Assembly (NCBI GenBank): GCA_963822295.1
Contig: CAWGHD010000002.1
Span: 930,001 to 994,000 of the forward strand
Reading direction: 5' to 3'
DNA from: VRUE01 sp963822295
GTDB taxonomy: Bacteria > Actinomycetota > Thermoleophilia > Solirubrobacterales > 70-9
DNA: 64,000 nucleotides
This document shows positions 8,347-15,741 of the stretch, one piece after another. Both the position numbers and the translations under genes were made by a program. Under the pieces are notes generated by a model. That model had not been told where the DNA came from and did no database searches. It saw only the letters and a list, made by a program, of their open reading frames with translations. Every line of letters begins with the position of its first letter. Positions within the stretch are counted from its first letter, which is position 1.

Positions 8347-9594
8347 TCAGCGCCCGCGTGGGGCTCCCGCGTCCCGCGGGACGTCCCAGGAAACGGGCTC
8401 GCCGGGAGGGCCGCGAAAGACGGCCAGCAGCTCCTCGCGAACTGCCGCCAGGGCTGAGATCAACCAGTAGGCGACCGGGTAGAACGGAGCGAGGAGGAAG
8501 GCCAGGGCGGCACGACGATCATGGGGGAAGTCGACCTGCAGCGCGAACGCGATCTGGAGCGTCGCGACCACGGAGACCGCGATCCCCCAGGCGAGACCGA
8601 GCAGCGCAGCCTGGACCTCCGCCCCGGTGAGCATCGCGACGATGGTCAGCGCCACCGCGATTGTCAGGGCGAAGACCCAGATCAGCGAGGCGGTCGCCTC
8701 GATCGCGAGCGGCCAGAGGCGACGATGCCGCCACCGAGCGACGGCGGAGAGGTGGGCGTTCAGCACCTCACCCTGGCCGCGGGCCCACCGGCGGCGCTGC
8801 GCCCACAGCGCCCCCAGCCGCGAGGGGACCTCCATCCCGACCAGCGCCTCGGGCTCATATGCCGTGTGCCAGCCGGCCAGCAGCAGGCGCCAGGTCAGGT
8901 CGATGTCCTCCGTCGCCATCTCGGTCCTGTAGCCGCCGACGTCGAGGACGGCCTCCCGGCGAAACAGCCCGAGCACTCCGGCGACGACGCCGACCCGACC
9001 GGCCACGGCCTGCGTCCGCCTGATCAGCCCGATGATCGAAGCCGCCTCGAGGATCTGGATCGCGCACAGGAGAGTGCTGCGGTTGGTGACGTGAGGAGCG
9101 CCGGCGACGGCAACGACCAGGGGCGAACGCTCGATCCTGGCGACGAGGCGCGCCGGCGCCGCCGGGTGAAGATGGGTGTCGGCATCTGTGACCAGGACCA
9201 GGCTGTTACGGGCGCGCGCGAACCCTTCGTTCAGGCGGCCTGCCTTTCCCCTGTTGGTCCCGTCGCGGACGATCGTCAGGCGCAGATCTCCAGCCGCGAC
9301 GGCTTCCGCGTTCGCCGCGGTGTCGTCGGTCGAGCCATCGTCGAAGAGGAGGACCTCCAGATCGGGATAGTCCGCCGCGAGCGCCGCCTCCACGCACGAT
9401 CCGATCACGGCCTCCTCGTTGTAGGCGGAGATCACGATCGTCACTCCCGGCCATCCCCCCGTAGGAGCGACCGCGTCGAGCCGCTCTTCGGTGAGCCGGA
9501 AGACGAGTCCCCCGGCGATCCAGAGGCCCGCGGAGACGATCGGGAAGAGAGCGACGAACGCCAGTAGCGCTGTGGCGAGGATCCCCTCGCTCAC
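8347..9594 (-). CDS. PgaC/IcaA-like processive glycosyltransferase (GT2)
   Basis: A 415-residue membrane GT2 enzyme of the poly-beta-1,6-N-acetylglucosamine synthase/hyaluronan synthase class. An N-terminal membrane helix is followed by the catalytic domain with VISAYNEE, DDGSTDDT, the DAD metal motif, the general-base ED in MATEDIDLTWRL and the processivity motif QRRRW, then three or four C-terminal helices. It should polymerise a UDP-sugar and export the chain. The GTG at 9594 overlaps the upstream small membrane gene's stop by four bases (GTGA), fixing the start. No deacetylase (PgaB/IcaB) gene is nearby, so the polymer identity is uncertain. Confidence 0.82.
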   Translation of the reverse strand: MSEGILATALLAFVALFPIVSAGLWIAGGLVFRLTEERLDAVAPTGGWPGVTIVISAYNEEAVIGSCVEAALAADYPDLEVLLFDDGSTDDTAANAEAVAAGDLRLTIVRDGTNRGKAGRLNEGFARARNSLVLVTDADTHLHPAAPARLVARIERSPLVVAVAGAPHVTNRSTLLCAIQILEAASIIGLIRRTQAVAGRVGVVAGVLGLFRREAVLDVGGYRTEMATEDIDLTWRLLLAGWHTAYEPEALVGMEVPSRLGALWAQRRRWARGQGEVLNAHLSAVARWRHRRLWPLAIEATASLIWVFALTIAVALTIVAMLTGAEVQAALLGLAWGIAVSVVATLQIAFALQVDFPHDRRAALAFLLAPFYPVAYWLISALAAVREELLAVFRGPPGEPVSWDVPRDAGAPRGR

Positions 9595-9848
9595 GCCTGC
9601 TCCTCCTCCCTGTCCCGGCCGCGTCGCATGCCGAGCGAGAACGCGAGGCCGATCAAGAAGGAGACGAGGACGACCGCCAGGGCCACGCCGATCGTGTCGG
9701 CCCTGCCGGCGACCACCGCGACGGAGCCCAGCGCCACCACCCACGCCAGCGACCCGGCCAGATATCCCACCCGCCGCACGCGGCGCGTCGCGGGGCGCAG
9801 CGGCTGAAACTGCGCCGGGTCCTCGGATCTCGACGGCGGCGCTGGCAT
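9591..9848 (-). CDS. Small two-helix membrane protein, possible PgaD-like partner
   Basis: An 85-residue protein with two closely spaced membrane helices (about residues 27-45 and 50-70) flanked by arginine-rich ends. Its position directly before, and translationally coupled to, a PgaC-like synthase is that of PgaD, the small two-helix partner, but PgaD is longer and I see no clear signature. Function is therefore inferred from context only. The next feature upstream is tRNA-Gly on the same strand. Confidence 0.55.
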   Translation of the reverse strand: MPAPPSRSEDPAQFQPLRPATRRVRRVGYLAGSLAWVVALGSVAVVAGRADTIGVALAVVLVSFLIGLAFSLGMRRGRDREEEQA

Positions 9849-9886
9849 CGGGTCAATGCTAGGCGCGCTGGAGGAGCGAACGCCGA

Positions 9887-9898
9887 AAACGGCCGTTT
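9887..9898 (-). terminator. Possible weak terminator after tRNA-Gly
   Basis: The palindrome AAACGGCCGTTT lies 11 bases beyond the tRNA-Gly 3' end on the minus strand and is followed by a short T-containing stretch. The stem is short and loopless as written, so its activity is doubtful. Confidence 0.25.
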
Positions 9899-9908
9899 AT
9901 CGCGGGAA

Positions 9909-9982
9909 AGCGGCTGAAGGGATTCGAACCCTCGACCTTCTGCATGGCAAGCAGACGCTCTAGCCAGCTGAGCTACAGCCGC
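9909..9982 (-). tRNA. tRNA-Gly (GCC)
   Basis: A 74-nt cloverleaf on the minus strand with acceptor GCGGCTG/CAGCCGC, anticodon loop TTGCCAT (anticodon GCC), T-loop GGTTCGAATCC and discriminator T. The 3' CCA is not encoded. Confidence 0.95.
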
Positions 9983-9996
9983 GTGGTCGGCGGAGT

Positions 9997-11319
9997 CTAG
10001 CCGACGCTGAGCAGGTTCCAACTGCCAGGCACGCCCTTGAGCGCATGCGTTCCGCGGTCCTCGAACTCGATCCCCGAGCCGACCACCAGGTCGCGGACCG
10101 CGCTCGAGACCAGCACCTCGCCGGCGGCGGCCTTGGCCGAGACGCGGGCGCCGATGTGGACCGCGATGCCGCCGACGTCGTCGCCGAGCAGCTCGCACTC
10201 GCCGGTGTGGACGCCGGCGCGCAGCTCGACCCCGAGCGGGGCGGCGCCCTCGACAAGGGCCTGTCCGCAGCGGATCGCCCGCGCCGGCCCGTCGAAGGTG
10301 GCGAGGTAGCCGTCGCCGAGGCTCTTGACGACCCTGCCGCCATGGGAGTCAACCTGGCGGCGGACGTCGGCGTCGTGGCTTTCGAGCAACTCGCGCCAGC
10401 GGCGGTCGCCGAGCTCCGCCGCTTTCTCGGTCGAGGAGACGATGTCCGTGAAGAGGACCGTGGCCAGGACCCGATCGGGCTCCCGCGCCTGCAGCGAGCC
10501 GGTGAGGAAGTGCTCGATCTCGTCGAGGATCGAATCTGCATCGCCGAAGTAGGCCACGTGGTCGCCTCCCGGCAGCTCGACCAGGCGGGCGCCCGGAATG
10601 CGCTCGGCGATCGTGCGGCCGCCCTCGACCGGGATCACGCGGTCGCCGCTGCGATGCAGGACGAGCGTCGGCACCCCGATCACCGGTAGGACCTCGGTGA
10701 CGTTGATCGCGCCCGCCGCCTCGAACAGGGCCTGCACCATCGCGGGGCTCGCCGAGGCGCGCTCCAACACCCCCCAGGCCGTCCTCGTCCTCCTGTCGCC
10801 GGCGACGCTCGGGGCGAAGAGCCGAATTGATCCGCCGTCTCCCCAGCTCTCGGCGAAGAAGTTCCTCATCACTCTCGTGTAGGCCTCATGCTGGCCCTGG
10901 GAAGCGCCCTCGGCCAGGAAGGCCGGTGTCGTCCCGTAGAGCGCCATCGCCGTGGTTCGCTCCGGGTAGGTCGCCGCGAAGAGGATGCTCATCGGCCCGC
11001 CCTCGGAGAGCCCGAAGAGCGCCGCCCGCTCCGAGCCGACCGCGTCGAGGACCGCATGCAGGTCCTCCATCCGCTGCTCCAGGGTGGGCGGACCCGGCAC
11101 GGGGTCGGAGAGCCCGGTTCCGCGCTTATCGAAGAGGATCAGCCGTGAGAAGGAGGCGAGGCGCTCGTAGAAAGCGGCCAACTCCGGGAGCGTCCAGCCG
11201 AGGTCGAGGTGGGAGAAGGCGCCGGGCACGACGACGAGGTCAATCGGCCCCTCGCCGAGCACCTGGTAGGCAATGTGGACGTCGCCGTTCTGGGCGTAGC
11301 TGGTCTTCGGCTGCTGCAT
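9997..11319 (-). CDS. Alpha/beta-hydrolase fused to a class III nucleotidyl cyclase
   Basis: A 440-residue soluble two-domain protein. Residues 1-280 are an alpha/beta-hydrolase with nucleophile elbow GLSEGG (Ser105), an acid in HRSGDRVIP and a catalytic His in GGDHVAYFGD. Residues 285-440 are a class III cyclase domain: FTDIVSST holds the first metal Asp and KSLGDGYLATFDG the base-specifying Lys and second Asp. The late part (VHTGECE through GIAVHIGARV) is shortened compared with membrane cyclases. Hydrolase-cyclase fusions are known in actinomycetes, often annotated as adenylate/guanylate cyclase domain proteins. The hydrolase may sense or process a small ligand that tunes cyclase output; that is inference. 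Confidence 0.85.
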   Translation of the reverse strand: MQQPKTSYAQNGDVHIAYQVLGEGPIDLVVVPGAFSHLDLGWTLPELAAFYERLASFSRLILFDKRGTGLSDPVPGPPTLEQRMEDLHAVLDAVGSERAALFGLSEGGPMSILFAATYPERTTAMALYGTTPAFLAEGASQGQHEAYTRVMRNFFAESWGDGGSIRLFAPSVAGDRRTRTAWGVLERASASPAMVQALFEAAGAINVTEVLPVIGVPTLVLHRSGDRVIPVEGGRTIAERIPGARLVELPGGDHVAYFGDADSILDEIEHFLTGSLQAREPDRVLATVLFTDIVSSTEKAAELGDRRWRELLESHDADVRRQVDSHGGRVVKSLGDGYLATFDGPARAIRCGQALVEGAAPLGVELRAGVHTGECELLGDDVGGIAVHIGARVSAKAAAGEVLVSSAVRDLVVGSGIEFEDRGTHALKGVPGSWNLLSVG

Positions 11320-11356
11320 GCTTCCCCGGGGCAGCCTAGCCTCCGGCGCCGTGCGC

Positions 11357-12226
11357 CTAGACGCAGGGTGCCGGCCCTTCCGTCGGAGGCGGCGGGACCG
11401 TGACTTCGGCCTTGAGTTCCACCGAGTAGAACCCGAGGATGGCGCCAGTGAGGACCACGCCGCCGAGCGAGTACTTGTCTGCTTTATCGATCACCCATCG
11501 CAGCGTGCCCTTCCCCGTCCCATAGCCGATGTCCACTTCCCCGCCGCCTTCTTTGGCGAGGGGGGTGATCGTTCCTCTCAGATCGCCCGGCATCGGCGGG
11601 TCGAGGGTCACGTCCCAGCAGATCGTGGTCTTGCCTTTCTCCGGCACGTTGTGCTGCCAGGACGGGGTCCCGGCGGTCGCGGTGAACGGCACCCGCACCT
11701 CACAGACCGACTGGCCCGCCCTCATCAGGTTGCCGATCGAGCCTTCCGGTTTGCCGGCGAGGGTCGTCACCTTTTTCGGCGGCGAGGAATCGCAGGCGCC
11801 CGAGGGGGCTTTCTTGGTGATCGCGTTCGCTCCGGATTTGGCCTTCGCCGTCGCCTTCTTGCCGGCGGGAGGCACGATTTCGAGCTTGAGCTTGGCGACG
11901 GAGGGCGTGGCGAAGCCGAACATCCGGGCGGCGGCCGACTTGTTGAAGATCACGACGTCGGCGGCGTACCCCGCTCCCTTCTTCTCGACCCCGCCGATCG
12001 CGACCACGGTCGGGGCGAGCGAGCCTTTTCCCGCGACCTTCAGCTTGGGGAGCTCGGAGCTGTCCTCGACCTTGCCGGTGATCCTTGCCACCGTGACGTC
12101 ACCTGCCGTCGGGATCGACAGCTGCACCGGTGCCGACTTGGCGCCTGCGGTACCTGGCGCCAAAAGCACCGCTGCCGAGGCCACGGTCCCGGTCAGCACG
12201 ACGAATTGGGACCTGAACCGATTCAT
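11357..12226 (-). CDS. Secreted protein of unknown function
   Basis: From the ATG at 12226, which follows a GGGAGAG ribosome-binding site, the protein is 289 residues with a signal peptide ending near GTAGAKS. The mature part is lysine-rich and beta-rich, with two well-separated cysteine pairs, and ends in a proline-rich PPPPTEGPAPCV tail. Nothing marks it as an enzyme. Its style matches the lipoprotein encoded at 6989-8329, which suggests a group of related surface proteins in this genome. No family assignment. Confidence 0.55.
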   Translation of the reverse strand: MNRFRSQFVVLTGTVASAAVLLAPGTAGAKSAPVQLSIPTAGDVTVARITGKVEDSSELPKLKVAGKGSLAPTVVAIGGVEKKGAGYAADVVIFNKSAAARMFGFATPSVAKLKLEIVPPAGKKATAKAKSGANAITKKAPSGACDSSPPKKVTTLAGKPEGSIGNLMRAGQSVCEVRVPFTATAGTPSWQHNVPEKGKTTICWDVTLDPPMPGDLRGTITPLAKEGGGEVDIGYGTGKGTLRWVIDKADKYSLGGVVLTGAILGFYSVELKAEVTVPPPPTEGPAPCV

Positions 12227-12295
12227 GTGCTCTCCCCTCGTTGGAGCCCGGTGGTCCACCGATCCTCGCGGCTACCCTCGCTCAGGTCAAGGAAG

Positions 12296-13471
12296 CTAAT
12301 AGGGCGCGTCCGTGGCCTTGGCCCATTCCTCGTCGACGTGCAGCTCCCCGTTCTCGTCGGTCTCGACGATGACGACGGTCGCGGGATCGCGATTGCCGTT
12401 CTCCGGATCGATCGTGACCGAGCCGGTCCAGCCCTTCCAGCCGCTGACCGCGTCGAGGGACTCTTCGAGGCCGGCGGCCTCCGTGCCCCCCGACTTCTCG
12501 ATCCCGTCGGCGAGGAAGCCGACCGAGTCGTAGGCGTAGGGGCTCCAGGTGCCGGGGTCCTCGCCGAACTCCTTCCTGTATTCGGACACCTTCGCGCCGG
12601 AGCCCTCGAAGTCTTCGGGCGCCGGCACGCCGACGACAGGACAGGCGCGGGCGGCGGCCACTCCCGCCGTTTCGACGAAGCCGGTGTCGTAGGAGCCGTA
12701 GTCGGCGACGCACTGCGCGTCGACGCCGCCCTCGCTCATCTCCTTGGCGATCAGGCCCCCCTCGGGGAAGTATGTGGCCACATAGATCACGTCCGGGTCG
12801 GTGGCGGCGAGCTTGTCGACGACGTCCGTGTAGTCGTCCTTGCCGGGCTCGACCTTCCCGAAAGCGGTGACCTCGACGCCGGCGGCTGCCAGCGACTTCT
12901 TCATCTCTTCGGCGACGGTCAGCGTGTAGCCGGGGGTCGGGTCGTAGGCGATCGCCACCTTCTTGGCCTCGAGCCACTCGGTCAGCGCCTCGGTTGCGAC
13001 CGGAGCGATCTGGTAGGTCATCGGCTGCAAGGTGTAGCCAAGGCCGTTCGTGGACGTGTCGGAGGTCAGTCTGATCGGGACCAGGCCCGCGTCGATGTAG
13101 AGCGGCAACGTCTCTTCGCCGACCGAGGAGTTGTAGGGGCCGACGACGCCGTCGAGGCCATCGTCGATCGCCGATTCCGCGGCCTCGACCCCGGTCTCGG
13201 GATCACCCGCGTCGTCGATCGCGACGACCTCCACCTGCCGGCCATCGATCCCGCCCTTCTCGTTCAGTGCCTCGGCGGCGAGCTCGGCGCCTCTCAGCAT
13301 TCCCTCGCCGAGCACCGAGAGTTCGCCCGTCAGCGGCGCCTCGAGCCCGAGCCGGAACGTGTCCGAGGTGCTCCCGTCCGTCTCGGTGTCGGAGTCGGAG
13401 CTTCCGCAACCGATAGCGACCAGGGCGAGGACGACCAGGGCGAGCGCAGTGACGAGCCGGGCGTGGAGCAA
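12296..13471 (-). CDS. Branched-chain amino acid-type ABC substrate-binding lipoprotein
   Basis: A 391-residue LivJ-like periplasmic-binding protein (type I fold). It has a lipoprotein signal with lipobox AIGC (Cys22) and an acidic Ser/Asp/Thr linker. The first lobe opens with FRLGLEAPLTGELSVLGEGM and contains VVGPYNSSVGEETLPLY, the part that usually contacts the ligand backbone. The start is a TTG at 13471. No permease or ATPase genes lie alongside, so it is either an orphan receptor or works with a transporter encoded elsewhere. The ligand is not predictable. Confidence 0.82.
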   Translation of the reverse strand: MLHARLVTALALVVLALVAIGCGSSDSDTETDGSTSDTFRLGLEAPLTGELSVLGEGMLRGAELAAEALNEKGGIDGRQVEVVAIDDAGDPETGVEAAESAIDDGLDGVVGPYNSSVGEETLPLYIDAGLVPIRLTSDTSTNGLGYTLQPMTYQIAPVATEALTEWLEAKKVAIAYDPTPGYTLTVAEEMKKSLAAAGVEVTAFGKVEPGKDDYTDVVDKLAATDPDVIYVATYFPEGGLIAKEMSEGGVDAQCVADYGSYDTGFVETAGVAAARACPVVGVPAPEDFEGSGAKVSEYRKEFGEDPGTWSPYAYDSVGFLADGIEKSGGTEAAGLEESLDAVSGWKGWTGSVTIDPENGNRDPATVVIVETDENGELHVDEEWAKATDAPY

Positions 13472-13657
13472 GTGATCTCTCTTTCGGAGGACTGGAGGAC
13501 TGGGGCCGTAGGCGAGCGATCCTCTCCGCTGGCCCGGACGCCGTCAAGTCGCGGCCGAATGAGCAAAGTATTTGGGGTTTGTGCTAATCATAATTGGGTA
13601 GTTTGCTAACGCCTCGATTCGTCGGGGCACTTACCCAATCCAAGGAATCGGAGACCA
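13472..13657. promoter_or_regulatory. Divergent intergenic region with an AT-rich core
   Basis: This 186-bp gap separates the minus-strand binding-protein gene from the plus-strand protease gene. The stretch 13560-13607 is markedly AT-rich for this genome and contains the similar segments GTTTGTGCTAATC and AGTTTGCTAACGC, which may be direct-repeat protein sites. It must hold promoters in both directions; I cannot assign -10 and -35 boxes with confidence. Confidence 0.4.
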
Positions 13658-14491
13658 ATGACCAGCAAGGGAAAGCTCGTCCTCCTCGCCGTCTCGACGG
13701 CCCTGATCGTCTCGGCGCTGGCGCCGGCCGCGGCTTCGGCCTGGGCGCCCGCCGCAACGGCCCCCGTCCACCCCGGCGTCCAGGTGTTCACCGAGGGCGC
13801 CCAGTGCACATCCAACTTCGTCTTCCAGGAAGGCTCCGAGGTCTACCTCGGCCAGGCCGCGCACTGCTCCGGCACCGGAGAAGCGACCGAAACCGACGGC
13901 TGCACCAGCGACTCGCACCCGATCGGCACCCCGGTCGAGGTGACCGGAGCCAGCAAACCGGGCACGCTCGCCTACAACTCCTGGCTGACCATGCAGTCCA
14001 ACGGCGAGACCGACCCCGACGCCTGCGCGTTCAACGACTTCGCGCTGATCCGAATCGACCCGGCCGACGTCGGCAGGGTCAACCCGTCCGTGCCCGCCTT
14101 CGGGGGGCCGACGAGCGTCGGCGGAGTCGAAGGGCTGGGCTCGACCGTCTACTCGTACGGCAACTCGTCGCTGCGCTTCGGGATCACCAAGCTGAGCCCC
14201 AAGCAGGGCATCCTGGTGCAGAACGAAGGCAACGGCTGGAGCCACAACGTCGCCACCCTGACCCCGGGCGTCCCGGGCGACTCGGGCAGCGGCTTCCTCA
14301 ACGAATCCGGTGAGGCGATCGGCACCCTGAGCACGCTCCAGATCGCGCCGCTGGCCGGCTCCAACGGCGTCGGCGACCTCGCCCTCGAGCTCGCCTACGC
14401 GCGCGCCCACGGCGGCTTCGGCGGCCTGCAGATGGTGCCCGGCACGGAGCCGTTCAACGGCGACCTGCTCGGCGCGATCGGCGGCGCCTAG
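13658..14491 (+). CDS. Secreted trypsin-like serine protease
   Basis: A 277-residue S1-type protease with a signal peptide cleaved near AAASA. The catalytic triad is visible: His69 in GQAAHC, Asp127 in FNDFALI and Ser209 in PGDSGSGF. Cysteine pairs near 50/70 and 82/123 could form disulfides. The overall organisation is that of actinomycete extracellular chymotrypsin-fold proteases without a propeptide. The end overlaps the convergent VOC gene by four bases. The substrate is unknown; nutrient scavenging or envelope processing are both possible. Confidence 0.82.
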   Translation: MTSKGKLVLLAVSTALIVSALAPAAASAWAPAATAPVHPGVQVFTEGAQCTSNFVFQEGSEVYLGQAAHCSGTGEATETDGCTSDSHPIGTPVEVTGASKPGTLAYNSWLTMQSNGETDPDACAFNDFALIRIDPADVGRVNPSVPAFGGPTSVGGVEGLGSTVYSYGNSSLRFGITKLSPKQGILVQNEGNGWSHNVATLTPGVPGDSGSGFLNESGEAIGTLSTLQIAPLAGSNGVGDLALELAYARAHGGFGGLQMVPGTEPFNGDLLGAIGGA

Positions 14492-14988
14492 CGCTCCAGC
14501 TCGGAGAGCAGCCCTGGCAGGTCGAGGGGGTCCGTCGTCATGACGACCCCCTCACCGCTCTCCGGCCGCGGCCACTCCGCCGGCGGCCGGTCCCAGTAGA
14601 GCTCGATCCCGTTGCCGTCCGGGTCGTCGAGGTAGACCGCCTCGCTGACGCCGTGGTCCGAGGCACCGGTCAGCCGCACACCCGCATCGGAGACGCGGCG
14701 GACGGCCTCGGCGAGCGCCCGGCGGGTCGGGTAGCGGATCGCGAGGTGGAAGAGCCCGGTGGTCCCCGGCGGCGGCGGCGAGCCGCCCTTCGAGTGCCAG
14801 GTGTTGAGGCCGATGTGGTGGTGGTAGCCGCCGGCCGAGACGAAGGCCGCGTCGGTGCCGTAGCGGGCCTGCAGCTCGAAGCCGAGCACGTCTCGGTAGA
14901 AGTCCAGCGCGCGCTCGAGGTCGGCCACTTTGAGGTGGACGTGGCCGATGTCGGCGCCGGGATCGATCGGCTCGCGGGGCTCAGCCAT
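14488..14988 (-). CDS. VOC-family dioxygenase/glyoxalase-like protein
   Basis: A 166-residue vicinal oxygen chelate protein with two beta-alpha-beta-beta-beta modules. Likely metal ligands are the His of GHVHLKV (near residue 16), the His of GLFHLAIRYP (near 80) and the Glu of GNGIELYWDRP (near 130), the arrangement seen in extradiol dioxygenases such as CatE. The reaction is not predictable. It overlaps the RNase HI gene upstream by eight bases, so the two are co-transcribed. Confidence 0.8.
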   Translation of the reverse strand: MAEPREPIDPGADIGHVHLKVADLERALDFYRDVLGFELQARYGTDAAFVSAGGYHHHIGLNTWHSKGGSPPPPGTTGLFHLAIRYPTRRALAEAVRRVSDAGVRLTGASDHGVSEAVYLDDPDGNGIELYWDRPPAEWPRPESGEGVVMTTDPLDLPGLLSELER

Positions 14989-15376
14989 CGAGCGCCTCGT
15001 TGACGAGCCGGTCCGCCTCGGTGTTGTGCTCGCGGCGGACGTGGCGGATCGACCAGCTCTCGAACCCCGAGAGAGCCCGCTTGACCTGGGCGTGTAGCTC
15101 GCGCAGGGCCGCGTCCTTGACCTTGTACTCGCCCTTGACCTGGCGCACGATCAGCTCGGAGTCGCCGACCAGCTCGAGCTCGGTGGCGCCGAGCGCGGCT
15201 GCCTGCTCGATGCCGAGCAGCAACGCCCGGTACTCGGCGACGTTGTTGGTCGCCGGCCCGATCCGCTCGCCCTTCTCCAGCAGCGCCTGCCCGTCGGGGT
15301 CCTGAACCACGGCGGCGATCGCCGCCGGGCCCGGGTTTCCCCTGGAGCCGCCGTCGACGTTGACGGTGAGCTTCAC
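14981..15376 (-). CDS. RNase HI-family ribonuclease
   Basis: This 131-residue single-domain protein has the four RNase H carboxylates: Asp8 in NVDGGSRGNPG, Glu48 in NNVAEYRALL, Asp72 in LVGDSELIV and Asp122 in HNTEADRLV. It matches the minimal RNase HI form, with no hybrid-binding domain, that removes RNA from RNA-DNA hybrids. The GTG at 15376 overlaps the upstream gene's stop (GTGA), which settles the start. Confidence 0.88.
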   Translation of the reverse strand: MKLTVNVDGGSRGNPGPAAIAAVVQDPDGQALLEKGERIGPATNNVAEYRALLLGIEQAAALGATELELVGDSELIVRQVKGEYKVKDAALRELHAQVKRALSGFESWSIRHVRREHNTEADRLVNEALDG

Positions 15377-15717
15377 CGTGCCGCGACCCGAACCGGCGCC
15401 TGCGACGGCGCGCCGAGCAGGACCCGGCCGTCCGCCACCCGGCCGTTCCAGTGCCGTGCCGAGACGTCGAGCTGAGCCAGCTCGCTGCCCTTGGCCAGCT
15501 CGCTCACCGCCCGCTCCGTGCCGCCGACGTCGACCGCCCACTGGTACCAGGTGAGCTCCCAGGCGACCGTGATCCTCACCGTGCTGGCCGAGCCCGCCGC
15601 CGCGCCGACCGAGACCCTGGGCGCGCCCAGGGTCCGGGTCAGGCCGCTGACCGTTCGCGCCGCGTGGCTCTCGTTGAAGAGCGCGACGGCGTGGGAGTGG
15701 CTCCGGCTCGGCCTCAC
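15373..15717 (-). CDS. Hypothetical protein upstream of RNase HI
   Basis: A 114-residue protein starting at GTG 15717, translationally coupled to the RNase HI gene by a GTGA overlap. It is predicted beta-rich with alternating hydrophobic strands (VRITVAWELTWYQWAVDV), without signal peptide or membrane helix. I do not recognise it. Its tight coupling on both sides (24 bases after the EF-G-like stop) supports it being real. Confidence 0.55.
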   Translation of the reverse strand: MRPSRSHSHAVALFNESHAARTVSGLTRTLGAPRVSVGAAAGSASTVRITVAWELTWYQWAVDVGGTERAVSELAKGSELAQLDVSARHWNGRVADGRVLLGAPSQAPVRVAAR

Positions 15718-15741
15718 CAGGCCAACGTACCAACGGCCGAG

